A DNA stretch of 64,000 nt, taken from NCBI GenBank assembly GCA_963556255.1, contig OY744606.1:74322996-74386995 (forward strand). The letters are read 5' to 3'. Origin of the DNA: Allolobophora icterica (Eukaryota > Annelida > Clitellata > Crassiclitellata > Lumbricidae). Each line of letters opens with the position of its first letter. Positions within the stretch are counted from its first letter, which is position 1. Position numbers and translations under genes: made by a program. The notes beneath the pieces are model-generated. The model had not been told where the DNA came from, ran no database searches, and saw only the letters and a list, made by a program, of their open reading frames with translations. Below, piece by piece: positions 12,656 through 25,800 of this stretch.

Positions 12656-12975
12656 GGGCATACTTAAGCAAGATATAACACCATTCCATAGCTCTTTAGC
12701 ATAATTATACAAGATATCTCATTTCCATAGCTCTTTAGCATACTTATACAAGATATAACATCATTTCCATAGCACTTTAGCATACTTATACAAGCTATAA
12801 CATAATTTCCATAGCTCCTTAGCATACTTATACAAGATATAACATTCCATAGCTCCATAGCATACTTATGATAAAACATTACTATAGTCATAGCTACATA
12901 GCATACTTATAATAAACATCATTACCATAGCTACATAGCATACTTATATAAGACATAACATCATTATCACGGCTT
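12656..12975. repeat. Minisatellite, about 40-bp unit
   Basis: Roughly seven imperfect copies of a unit like CATAGCTCTTTAGCATACTT plus ATACAAGATATAACATCATTTC. The unit shortens and diverges toward the right. The minus-strand open frame through it (repeated SYGN and CISML) is an artefact. It lies downstream of the FHAD1 stop codon. Confidence 0.88.
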
Positions 12976-13059
12976 CATAATTTGAAGACATCATCGGGCC
13001 TTTATTATGCATAAGCTTACTGCCCTTACTCTAATACTGTTTCAACATGTAAAGCACTT

Positions 13060-13215
13060 CTTACGCATGCAAGGTCAGAAAATCTCAGGAATACTGCTCC
13101 AGGCACAGGGGCCAGCGACCCTAACGGCACGATCACCTGTTTTAGTCTTATTTGGTGGCAAAAGTACATTGATGGACTTTGATGATCGCAGCTGCAGCCT
13201 GTTGGGGTTTGTCCG
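13060..13215 (-). mobile_element. LINE fragment, RT C-terminus
   Basis: The minus frame contains NVLLPPNKTKTGDRAVRVAG followed by PCAWSSIPE, the same GDRAFSVAGPxxWNSLP signature found at LINE C-termini. It is short and decayed, just outside the FHAD1 3' end. Confidence 0.5.
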
Positions 13216-13253
13216 ATAGTGGCTTAATGCTGTCTGCGAGGTATTAGATTAGA

Positions 13254-13259
13254 TTTATT
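13254..13259 (-). terminator. Candidate FHAD1 polyadenylation signal
   Basis: AATAAA on the minus strand, about 60 nt after the FHAD1 stop codon. It is the first canonical hexamer downstream; another lies near 12998. Transcript data are absent, so use is inferred. Confidence 0.45.
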
Positions 13260-13320
13260 ATTTTCACAGGGATAAGAGATAAATTAAAATTGTGAAAACA
13301 CTAATTATTCTAAGCTGCCA

Positions 13321-16300
13321 TCACAGAGAAATGTCCGTGCTGATACCTACACGATTGTCCTGTTCTGCTAGTAGTCGTCGATGATGTGCAACCTCAGCTT
13401 CCTTAGCCTTTAGCTCTTTCTCATAATGCTTCTTTTTCTTTTCATTCAGTAATTTTTTCTTTGCATTAACCTAAACACACAGTCCACACTTTAATTACAA
13501 CAGGCTCTCACAAAGTGTAATAATTACCATTATGGGCGTGGTACAGGTGTTAGTAAAGTAAGGTATGTAAAGAAAGGTAAGATAATCGTTTGCTAGTGCA
13601 GGGCATCAAATTATACACAATTTTCATCTGACTGATAAAATGGCTCCAATAGGTCTTATAGAATTGTTCTGTTACAATTACAATTACTATTATGAGCCCT
13701 TAGACATGGGACCCTGGGTTTCAAGGATGTTCTCAGTTTAAGCGTTAATCACAGTTGTATGGTAATGATAAACAAAAATATTTCTAATGCACTACTTTAT
13801 TGCTAAGCAATAGGCCCAGCTTATTCATAAGTGCTGCGTCAAGTCAGACAATTGTCCAGAAATACTATATTAAGAACAAGAGCTGGCTGCCAGGAGACTA
13901 GAGAAAAAAGATAAACAGCAGTTCTGGTGGGTTATGATTAGGTTGAGAGAAATCTGAAAACAGTAACAGATTGTCAGAGTAAAATTCTTGAACATGTTGA
14001 CTCGGTTTTCAATTGAAACCCTGAGGCATAATAGGTGCCAGGGGTAGAGCTACAATACAATACAATACAAATAAGGAAGTAGAATTGAGAAAGGGTGACC
14101 TGGCCAGCAGATAAGTACTGTTCCCTTTGGGTTAACCTGTTGACACCCATGAACTACTATAACAAACTGCAGCATGAACCTTTTGTTTCTGGTGATCAAT
14201 AGAGCTTATGAACTGAATTGAAAAAGAAATAATCAACTAGGAAGAGTGGTATAATACTACAAAGAAGCCAAAAAAGCTCGACAACATACCTCTGCATGAT
14301 GATCAGGTTGAAGGCACGTGTGCTTTGGCCAACCATTTTTCAGAACCGATTCATTCTCCATATGGTATGTCTGCATACAAATACAAAGAAAAGAGAAATT
14401 ACTACTTCGCTATGTAGCCAACAGTAACTTGTAATTTTTTATCACACAATTATAGGCCTACTAACAATCAATTGTCGGTAAGCTTTGAAATTCTAGGATT
14501 TAGTATAAGCATCGACATTTGCAGCTAAGTGTTAACAACGTTTAACTTGCTCCCTAAAGGTCAAACTATCTGAAATTTTTACAATAAGGCTGTCCAAATG
14601 CTTGAAAATTGCAGTTGGGGGACAGAACAAAATTGTTGTAGTGTTGGGGATAATTGTAATTGTAATTGAACATTTATAAAAGTGCCAATTAACGATTCAG
14701 AGGCGCTCCCGACCCAAGTCAAGAATAGTAACATTGCTGAGTGTCAGATGATGTCAGATGAAAGAAAATGAACTAGCTGAATGGTTATGTTGTACTTCTG
14801 AGGAGGTTTTCTTTCAGCACTGCTATGTATGCATTGTGTCTGTACATATGTTTTTATGTATGTGTCTGTGTATGTATGCATATATGTCAGCATGTATCTA
14901 GGCACTTACTATAGCAATGATTAGTGCCACACAAAGTTCTACCTATGTTATACAAAATTGTGATTACAGTTACAATCACGATTGTTGAAAAGAGAAAATG
15001 TACAACTGAATAGTGAAACCTTTTTGTGCTTGATAGCTGCGTTCAGTCTCTTCTCCTGCTCCAGTCGCTCTTTCGTTCGATGAAGAGACTCACGAAGACA
15101 TTGCATCTCTTCAGTTTTCTGCCTTATATCGGTCTAGAAGCAACAGAAACCATCATCTCATTCGTGACTTGATTAAAACTTGGCTCTGGCAATATTAGAG
15201 AATGAGATCAGAGATACCGCACAAATTTTTGCACCTGTGAATAAACTGGTTCCCATGACTTCCCGTTTGACCTTTGAACTTCTTCGATAACAAAAACCAA
15301 GCGAAGAAAATGAGCATACTCTGGTAAGAAGCTCTAAAAAGAGAAATTGTTAAAGTGACAGCTGAGTTCAAAATTTAAAATTTGTTGCAAAGATTTCCTG
15401 GTAGTGGCTTAAACTTTATCTCAGTTACCAAACACCCCATTAAATTTTCGTTCTCCCCATTTCCTTCCTTCCCACATAAATGCAAATGAATTTACTGGAT
15501 TATGAAGCTGTAAAGATGCCAAAAAAAAGGCAGCCATCTGAACTATGGAGTTAACTGATTCATTATAACAAATAGGGTGGCGCAAACTGCAGCAAGCCTA
15601 GCACTAAACTGACTCAGGTCCTTGAATTTAGTTGCCCTAATGATTCAAGCTTAGATTACCAGCTAATCTTCCTTGCCATGTTCCAATTTCTCTTGTAATA
15701 CAAGTTGTGAATCCTGCATTTCATTCATACAAGGATTCTTTATCTCACTCTTCTGTGATAGAAAACATGTAATATACCTAACAACAATAAAAAGAAAAGA
15801 AATCATAACTGTAACAACCCTAACTGAAAAGCAACGATAATACACACCATAGCATTATGTACTTGGCCATTTGTCATTTCTGTCAGATTCTCCGCATGGC
15901 TAAAAAAGAAACAAGAAAACACTGCTGAAGGAGATTTTAAAATGAAAATCTCTATTCTAGTACTGAATGGAAGACCACTTTTAAACTAATGACACAAATG
16001 AATAACAGAAAAGCATACACGAAAACTGGAATCAGGCAGCTACCGTAGTTTGGCAAGGTCTCGTTCGTAGCCTTGAAGAAGCTCGTCTTTACGATGGACT
16101 CTATCCCTCAGGGCTTTAACACTTTCCGTAAGACGCTGACAGGTACGCTCGCGCTCATCTGCCAGTCGCATGCGCTCGTCCCGTGGAATGTGGAGCAGTG
16201 AGCGCATTCCATCAACATGCTCCATTTGCAAGCAACTGGCAATGCCACGAAGGAGTGAAAGATACTGAAATCATCAAACGCTCACCATGTACACAAATTT

Positions 16301-19300
16301 CAGCACAAGACTATATACAGTAACAGCTCCTAAAAAACTGACCAGTGTCATCTGTCAACTCTGGAAGGAATCTATTGGTGTGGTTCTATTCTTGTGTTGA
16401 CGTCCACTAGTCATGACGCAGTTCAAGAAGACTAGATGATCTCGTTATCTGAACACTGATTAATTAGGAACTTTTTGTTCTTAATGACTTCAGTGTCATT
16501 TCGGCTAGCACAGTCAGCCCTTAAAAGGGGCTATACAGTGGCGGTGCCATGATTTGAAAAGTTGTACGGCAAATTAGTGGGTCGAAGCTTTCAACAGACA
16601 AAATGTGGTACGCCTAAAGTATGTTGTTGCTGTGCCACCTTAAAAAGTGGTACAGCAAAAGCCGCACCAAAGCCATAGGCGGCGTCGCCACTGGGGCTAT
16701 ATGAAGTGTCTAACTAACTAAGTAAATCAATTAGCAGTGCCCTGATAATTATGTCCTGAAATGTGCATATATAAACATACATAAACGTATGTACATATCA
16801 GGGCATTGTATAGGTCTTTTATGGCCACCTAACAGATCTGAAGTGGTTTAACAATCAGCATTCAGCATGCCTCTGAGATGCTGATTACAAAGATTTCTTG
16901 TCATGAGGAACATTACGTAAGAGAAACAGAAGATCAGTCTACATAACCTATATATTCATTCATTCATTCATTCATATCAAGCATTTATATGGCACCTTTT
17001 CAAGAAAAACTACTCAGAGGTTCTCCTGACTCAAGTAAGGCTGAAAAAGCAGTGTTAAGGTGAGAAAAGAGCATAGGAGAGGAAGTTCTGTGAAGCAGGC
17101 GGAGCACCAGAGGGAGGCTATTCCAAGTCGAAGAGCAAATGACAGCATCACATGTGTCACCTGAATACCATCTCCCCAAAATCTCTACGTAATTGTGCCT
17201 TCATCTGGCAAGTCTTAGTGCCTGCAACAGTCTTTCAGTCACGATTCACATCAAATTGCTTTTAAAATTGATTGAAAAAAATCATTCTTGCTACTAAGGC
17301 ATCCCATAATGTACCTCTGCTAAACAAATCATAGCAATTATTATATTTCCAAGTTAATATATAATTGATTTTCATTCTCACAAGATTCTCGCTCATCTCA
17401 AATGCTTCCGAAATTTCTCTCAGAGTCGACATCTGCGTAACATCCATGCAGCTCGCCAAATCGCCAAATGTCTGATCGACTTGCTTCCGAGTCGAGTGTA
17501 TGGCTCGCATTTCTTCAAGTTCCTTGCGAAGAATGACAACCTGTTGAAGGGCTTCCTCTTGAGTCAACACTACAGAAACAAGACACATGTAGCAGTGACT
17601 TTGGGAGGTGTTTGAAAAGTGCTATATAAATGGTTTGTTACATTACGTTACATCAAACATAATCCAATCTAATCTAATCTAATCCAATCTAATCTAATCT
17701 AATCCAATCTAATCTAATCTGGAAAATTTTATAACTCCTTTATCGTAATACTTGAATCGGAGTCATTTGGACAGATCTTTGAGTTGCTAAAGACTGGATG
17801 ACAGACTTCTGAAGATAAGCACGTCTAACAGCGAAAAATATGACATTCTGATTAAAAACCTGTATCAAAAATGTACACCTTTTCCTTTGCTTCACTCAAA
17901 TGTATACTGGTTAAAATCATGCTCTCCTATACAGCAGTGCCGGCCTTAGGGGTGTGCGAACCGTGCAATCACACGGGGTCAGCAACTTAGGGGGGCCTGA
18001 AAATGTCACAGAAAATTAACATGAACAAGACACCCTAATAATAATATTATAGTTTCAATGAAATCTTCTCTTTTGTCAATAAAATAAAAGTCAACTTCCT
18101 CGATCTATATCCCAGAATTCTCGTGTATAGTTAAATTTGACATGTACTTGTTAACAATCTACTAAAATAAAATGATTAGAAATGAAAAACAATTTGACTT
18201 GTGTCATGGGGGCTCGTACAGTATACTCTGCACGGGGCCCGAAATATCCTAAAGCTGGCACTGCTATACAGTTAGGTGTATATTTAACAGCGAGCCATGA
18301 GCCAAGTAAACAATGAGCAACTGTTAATTTGAGGGTAATTGAAATAAAAACTCTGCAGGTACAAATCTAAAAATGAGTTGTATGCGGTGTATTTAGTTAC
18401 ATTAACTTGCATTTCGTAAATCTTCTTATATAATAATAACACCTGTAATGTAGTGTACAAAGACAATATTTACCACAGCGTGCATCCAATACTGAGGTAA
18501 TTTCAAGGGGCATTACAGAGTCAAAAGAGTTAAGTTGCAATTACATTTCATTATCAGACTAAACTGGCAGTTTAAAAAGTAACAAAAATTGTTGCTCACA
18601 TGGAATATCACCCTGCTCCATTGCTCGTAATTTAGCTCTCAGTTCAGCCAGAGCTTCTCGCTGTCGAGCAATCACCTGATCGTGTCGCTCACCTCTGCAC
18701 TGAGCACCTTGCAATGACAGCTCTGAAGATACAGTAGGCTGAAAGACAAAGGAACAAATTACTAATCTTAACTTCAATTTAAGAATTTAAAAGAAAAATT
18801 TTGAGATGGCAATTTGAGAATTTTTTAACTGGAAAAAATACGCAACTGACCCTTACCAGCAACTTCCTTTCTGCCACAACCGTTAGTACCATCCTTTTGT
18901 GCATTGCACTTCCTGCTCTACCAGTCTACCACCTTACGGTACTAGAATCAAATCAGGATTTAGATCCGAGGTGATCTCATTGTCACTTGCTCCATTCACC
19001 GACACAACTCATAAACATACTGCACACTTTCATTCATTTACGCATTCTTCATTATTATTATAACATTTTAATGCATGCAGAGTCACACAGAAATGTGGAT
19101 CTCCCTCCCTCCTTCCCTCCCTCCCTACCTCTCTCCAACCAACTAAGCATCCATCAGTCACTTCAGCCACTCATCCATCTATCGAATGTTCATCATCCAG
19201 AAACAGGCTTGCTTCACACACACACACAGACAGTTTTGCGTTTGCAAGGTCCTTAAAAGATACTACACAAATTGTTAGACACACAAATTTCAAGAGATTA

Positions 19301-19835
19301 CAATAACTGTAAACGGAAATGTACAAAACAAGACCAGACCCAAGCACTTACAACAACAATTGAATTTTTTTTTTAAATTAACAAGAACAGCATTTCCTCT
19401 TCAACGATTTTACACAAAAGTTAATCCAGAAACATTCAACTCCGGATGACCTGGCATATGAAAAATGACTAAATATATTACTAAATACTAAATTTGATAG
19501 CATTTTAAAGTAGCTTTAGTAACTATGATCAGTTCATTTACAATATCAAGCACCATATACCAACACAATGCGATCAATGACCAAATTTCATAACTATTTA
19601 AAAAAATGTAAGTCAACAGTTCAGTTAAAACAGCAGTCATTAGTTGGTTTGCAGTTTCTAATTGTCCTCAGATGATAGTTAATTCTCCTTTCTGCTCACC
19701 TCATCGTCAACAACTTGCGGAATGTTCCTCGTCAATTCGTCTCGAGTTCTAAACATTTCTGCTTCCACCTCTCGCAGTTTTGCCTCCTTTTCATTCATCT
19801 TGTTCTTGAACTTCCCAAACATTGCTTTCTGTTTA
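13321..19835 (-). CDS. FHAD1: FHAD1 exons 20-29: C-terminal part
   Basis: Exons are 19700-19835, 18600-18738, 17382-17569, 16044-16264, 15848-15899, 15702-15752, 15235-15333, 15020-15133, 14290-14370 and 13321-13470; stop TGA is 13321-13323. Family-like stretches are RHDQVIARQREALAELRAKL (exon 21), EEALQQVVILRKELEEMRA (exon 22) and YLSLLRGIASCLQ followed by GMRSLLHIPRDER (exon 23). Exon 21 could end at 18612 instead of 18600; both keep frame. Exon 25 uses a weak donor (GTATTA); reading on gives a stop at 15663-15665, a possible short isoform. Exon 26 (SFLPEYAHFLRLVFVIEEVQ) is not coiled coil. The last exon is Lys-rich. Confidence 0.87.
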
Positions 19836-22800
19836 CTGACATAAAAAAGATATAATTAATCACTTAGTTAGACAATGGGATATGTATATATCACCTTGAA
19901 AGAAACATTTGATGGCACTTCACCCCAGCCTACAATCAAACATTAATCCACAAAAGCAAATAAAAATGGAATAATTAGTGCCACTATAAGATGCTTCTCA
20001 AGCGCATTCACATAATGCAATGTTTGCAGAACAGTATTTATAACTCCTTATAATGAGACCTTGGAAACCTAAAATATATAACACTACTGTATGAGACTGC
20101 ATTTTAGTAGGGTGGAAAGGAAAGGCTGATGTTAGTGGCCCTGGCAGCCATACGATGTTGTTAAACACTGGATACATTGGGACATGGTAGCCAATTCATT
20201 AGAAAATATGGGGTATGATGTCATGGGCGGCGATCACGGGGAGTCGAGGGGGACATGACCCCCACCTTTAAGAGTGGGGAGGACACACCATACATTTGTC
20301 CCCCAAATTTTGAAGAAACACCAAAAAAGGCCAACAAATGTAATTGCATGCGAGGGTTTTCACTGCCTTTTTGACGAGATGAGGTAAAAACTCTATTTTT
20401 GAGCAGAAGTCTCCCCCCGAAAAATCTCAGAAAGCAAGAAGAAATTCGTAAAAAAGTAATGAAGTTTTTTGGGGACGAATTTGTAAAAAAGGTAATAAAT
20501 TTTCTAGACTAATTCCTAAAAAAAGGTAATCACAAAAAAAGGTCATCAACTTTTTGTGGAGATGAATTCCTAAAAAAGTAAAGACATTTTTTTGGGACAT
20601 GAATTCCTAAAAAGTCAGGGATCCCGTCTTAAGCAGAAAAGAACCGGAACGCCGGCGTCAGACGCCATGTTAATCTAGGAATGTTCCTGTGAATCCTGTT
20701 TAAAAACTACCGGTCGTCAAAAAAAGAACCGGAACGCCGTTCCGGTACGTTCCGGTCCCAACCAATCCCTGAAAAAGTCATCGACCAGACCATGGCCGAC
20801 TTTGACAAGATCAGACAAGATCGCCGCCACTGTATGATGTGCTTCACTCACAATTGCTCAGCGCCATTGATTGATGCTTAGTAGGGTGGAGTGAAAATGG
20901 GAAAAAGAAATTTTTTTTAAGCAAACGTTTTCTAATAGCGATGGAAAGTTGCCAGCATGTGAGTGTAAATAGTGCTCAAAATATTGTTGATTTTGCTTTG
21001 CATCTTCTGCCCTCTACCGGCGGTAAAATATTTACCATGTAAAATTCTTTGAATAACATCAATGTGATGCATTATTTTTCATTTTCTTCAACTGACTGTC
21101 TTCGAACGGTTACAATTCATGAAATACACGTTCAAATCAGTTGCGGAAATCGCCTCTGGTGTGTTACAGGATTATATAATTGTAACCAGGGGCGTAACTT
21201 TGGTCTAAAATGTGGGGGACCAATTTCTTATATGCAGGGAGCAGGGCATTGACTGCGATCTCTGAGAAGGCAAAATAATAAAATATTGATTGGCATTGTT
21301 CATAAAGTGGGGGGTACGGTACCCCAGCCCAAAGAGTGGGGTGGGGTCGTTCCCCCCGACAAATTACGCCTATGATTGTAATGCCTAATGAATGCAGCGA
21401 CATTGCTGAAAGGAAGAAAATGAGGAGAGAACGAAAGAAGTACCAAAGCTCTGTTCAAGCAGGATGCGCCAGCATACGACTGTGAGTGTTGAGGGGGTTT
21501 TCCAGAGAGTAATCCAAAAGAGGTCCGAGTCTGGTTTTGGGGGAGATCAAGAGAGGAGGCAGAGCAGCTGTGAAGGCGGGTGTTATTTAGGGCGAGTAGA
21601 ATTGGAAGGCAGAGGATCAGATGAGTCAGGGTAGGAGTAGGCCCTACTTGAAAAGGTGAGACTTCAGTTTGGAGTGGAAAGCCCGGAGATAGATAGAGGA
21701 ACATGAGGAGAAGGATGGAGGACGGTTGGAATGATGATGGAGGAACCAAGAATCTGCGGAATTCAAGGGGGCGATCGTTCCAGAGGCGTGGTGCTCTGTT
21801 GGATATGGCTGGATTGGAGAACTTGAGATGAGTAGTGACCGGAGATCGAGAAAGACTGAAATAGGAGGAGGGTTGGGTGTAGCGGGTTGCCTGGATGGTG
21901 AAGAGACCACGGAGGTACTTGGGCTCAATATATTGTAGGGAGTTATAGGTTAGTGATAGGACTTTGAAGTGGATTCACTCTGGGATTTTTAGCCAATGTA
22001 GTGATTTGAGGATGAGAGTGATATGATGATGTTTGGGCATTCTCGTGACAGCCCTGGCTAGTGACTTTTGGATAAGTTGCAGAGGCTTGATTGGGGTGGA
22101 TTCAAGGCTGAGGAAGAGGGAATTGCTGCAATCAATGAACAATAGAGGTAATAATTGTAGAGGAAGTTTTAAGGTCGATCTTGGGCCGGATGCGACGGAG
22201 GTCACACATGTGCCTGAAGTAGGAGCGAGAGGTTGGAGATGTGGTTAGAGAAGGAGAGGTGTGGATCACAAGTAATGGACGGGGTGGGGGTTTAAGAAGC
22301 GATGAGTTAGTCGATGGGTGTATGGAAGGGTTAGGGCTTTTCTTGATATGATCAGGAAGGCCTAGGATTATGAATTCTGTTTTGGAGAGGTTAAGGCAGA
22401 GGAGATTGGATGACATCCATTGTGATATTAGGTTAATCACGTTGAAATATTGCATCGACGATAGAGGGCAGAAGATGTCATTTGAAATTTAAAATATTTG
22501 GTGTGTTTCTTACTCTACTTAAGTTGCATCTTTTGCCCACTATTAGAATTCATTTATTCAAAAATCATTTTTTCACTCCACCCTAATGCTTAGTCATTGG
22601 AGCTTAATCTATCACCAAATTTATATAACCAAATTACAATTACTTACAATTATGATTATGTAAATCAGCTCTAAATTTGTTGTGTTTACCGTAACAATTT
22701 GTAATTCAATCTAACTACACTTACTTGGCTTCTGTATTCAGACTTTTAATTTCTGCAGTTTGTTTGTCGATAATATCAGACAGCTTCACCATCTGCTGTT

Positions 22801-25800
22801 GAAGGGAAGTTATTTCGGATTCTTGATGCTTTATCTTTGCTCGGTATTGTTCCACTTCCTGTTTTTGTGATTCACTCAACTCACCTTTAACAAAAAATAA
22901 TCTCTTAGTAAAACGTCATTTAGGCCAGTTACAATTACAATTCAGATCCGTTTGACAGATTCCCAGGGGTGTCTACACCACAGAAACCTTGGAGCAAATG
23001 CTCCATCCTAGAAATAGGGGGAAGATCTGTCAGTGTGTGTGCCATCATTAGTGGGGGGAAGGAAGGGGAAGGGGGGAAGAGGAGTGGAGGGAGAGGAAGT
23101 TGCTTCAATGACTTAGGGGGATTGACGCCCTTGGAGATTCCCAATGCGCTTTATAAATGTTTAGCCAAAAAGCTTACCTGAAACATCTGTAAGGCGAGCC
23201 ATTGCTCCAGCAAGGTCTCTCCGTAGGGCGAAAATGCAATCCTGCTGTTCCTGTAGCTGTTTCAGGTAATCTGTGTTTTCTCGCTGGACCTGCGCCAAGG
23301 TCTGCTGGATGAGGGTGACATCTAGTGGTGGAGAGTGCATGACAACACGTGGCTTTAGAGGAGGGGCCGGTTGCATGGTCTGCGGCGGTGTTGGATGAAG
23401 AGTGGCCTGAGCTGGATTCGGTTGATGAGTCGGCTGCTGAGGCGAGTAGTGATGAGCAGGCTGATATGTTGGTTGATGAGTCGACTGAGCTGGCCTGCTC
23501 TGAAGAACTGAATATGCACCAAATACAAATAATGCTCAGATTAATAAAACTGAAGCTCATTTGGTAAATTTATTTTGCAGTCTCTTAAGTTAGCCCTGAC
23601 AGACAGCCTTGGGCATGAACTGGTAACAACTTCATTTTCTTAGCCTCGGCATATGATGATGAGTGACCAGTCCTCTCCCTCACTGCCTGATCGTCAACTG
23701 ACAGTATGTATGGTCAGCTTTAACCTCTGACTACTTGATTGACAGTCCAGCACCCTAACAACTTGACTAAATTTATAAAATGTGGTATAACTAAGACTGA
23801 TTCCTCTCTAGTTAAATTTAAAGGAGTAAAATCTAGCGCTAGAGGAACAGAAATCTTCAAGTATCTCTCTGTCCTTTGCCAAGATTTTAACCTCAACCTC
23901 CTAGCTGATGGTCCTGCATGCTAACCACGAGACCACTATGATCCCCTTAGACATAAACAGATACAAAGAAAGGCCAACCTGAAATATCTAACTTGAGAGC
24001 AGAAATCTCTGTCTGGAATTCCTTGTGCTTTGTTGCTGCTATGTTCAAACGTTCCTCCATCGCACATATCGTCAGAGCATGCTGTCGAATCTGCTCCTTG
24101 TACTCGTTGACCTCATTTCTTTGGACTTTCACCCTTTCTTCAAGGTCCTGCTCAAACTTCTCCAATGACTCGGCATTTACCATCTGCAGCTCTAGAATTT
24201 TCTGTCGCAAATTGGTCTAGACAGAATTGATTATAACAAGGAAAAAATCACTTTTAACATATCCATAAGAGTTGAATGTAAGTAGGTATGCAACTATGCA
24301 TGTGTATGTTACTAATAATGGTACAAATGAAGATTAAAGATAAACTGAATCAGAAAGCCCGTCATTGAAAGGAGTGGCGTCACTGGACTTTTGAACTTGC
24401 CCGAGTGCAGAGAACTTCAAGAAGAGAGAAGGTATGCCTATACCTATGTATGTACCAGGTATGTATGTATGCATGCAGGTAGATATACATGTATGTTTGC
24501 ATGTATGTGTGTGTATGTATGTATGCATGTATGTATGCATGCATGCAGGTAGATATATATGTATGTTTGCATGTATGTGTGTATGTATGTATGCATGTAT
24601 GTAGGCCTATGCATGCTTGTAATGCATGTATGTAGCATAAGGAACATTCTCATAAGGTTAGGGAGATATGACACAATAAATAAATGTGAGGTTCAATTAG
24701 TTATGATAAACTTACCTCTGTTTGCTTGTAAGACTCCAGCGCTTCCTCTGTCAACAGAACAGCCATTGACTTCTCCTGCACTGAGCCTTCCATCTCGGCC
24801 AGTTCCTAATAGATACACAACCAATAGACCTATACACCTAGTTTCCACCATCTTCAACTTATCTCTGTATAATTCCAGCTACCCATAGATTTAACATGAT
24901 AAGTTATTAAGCTGGTTAGTAGATAAGTGCTAATAAAAGCATCTTTTAACACTTTAATGACGAGAGTGTACTAAAAGCAACTGGGAAACCAAGGCAGCTC
25001 ATCGTTAAGGTGTTAAGTGCCTCATAAAAGGTAAGATCTAATTATTCCCCAAGTTACCATCACTACATAAGCTGGCATATATGGCATAAAAAATACAAGC
25101 AGAATGATGAATATAATAATCACTGCATAAGCAGAAATATTATAAATTATATAAATACAATAAAGAGCAGTTTCACGTAATTAAATTTGTGCAGAATCTC
25201 ACCGATTTCAGGCGGTCATTCTCAACCTCCAGTCCACTTATTCGAGTTCTTTCCTGTGCCAGGATATCATCTCGTTTTACAGTTTCCTCAGCTCTGATTT
25301 CTTCAGCTACTTTCTCTACACCTAAAATCAATTTCATTTCTTAGTAACAATTAATTAACAATACCTTTAACTTGCTCATCCACCCACCCTGGCTCCTACT
25401 TTCCCTCACTCTTAACAGATTTCAACTGTATCACCAATAGTTTACAGTTTTCGCTACCCGGTATATATTATTTTGACATGACCACCAAATGACGCCTTGT
25501 ATATTATAATAAAGGCACTACAGAAGTCAATAGATGAGCTACATAAAGTAAGTAAGTAAGTATGTTCTTCAACATAAAACTACCCTCAGATGCTGTTCAG
25601 TACTGAACTAAATAAAAGGCATTGAAACCTGACACGCAAAAGTCCCAAAATGATGGAAAAATTCTAAATATTTCCCAATTAAACATATCACATGTTTGAA
25701 ACATTCATAGAGTAGAAATTGTAACATACATTCTTGTCTGACTTTTTCCATGCGTTCCTCGTGGGCTTTTGTTAGATCTTCTCGGAGAGCATCCACAGCC

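Larger units (their letters stand above)
20882..22585. mobile_element. DNA transposon with 16-bp TIRs, 1704 bp, carrying nested insertions
   Basis: Ends TAGGGTGGAGTGAAAA and TTTTCACTCCACCCTA form 16-bp inverted repeats; the 8-bp duplication ATGCTTAG is exact (20874-20881 and 22586-22593). The element itself is short; most of its length is a hAT MITE (21187-21374) and a LINE fragment (about 21400-22480) inserted later. Intronic between FHAD1 exons 19 and 20. Confidence 0.85.

Noticed and set aside
17660..17720. Regular short repeats that might suggest a CRISPR array
   Set aside because: The units are 5 bp without spacers, and the genome is clearly animal.
23174..23560. 128-codon Ser-rich minus-strand frame
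   Set aside because: It is another frame of FHAD1 exon 18; the phase set by the neighbouring exons gives the Gln/Pro-rich and coiled-coil reading instead.
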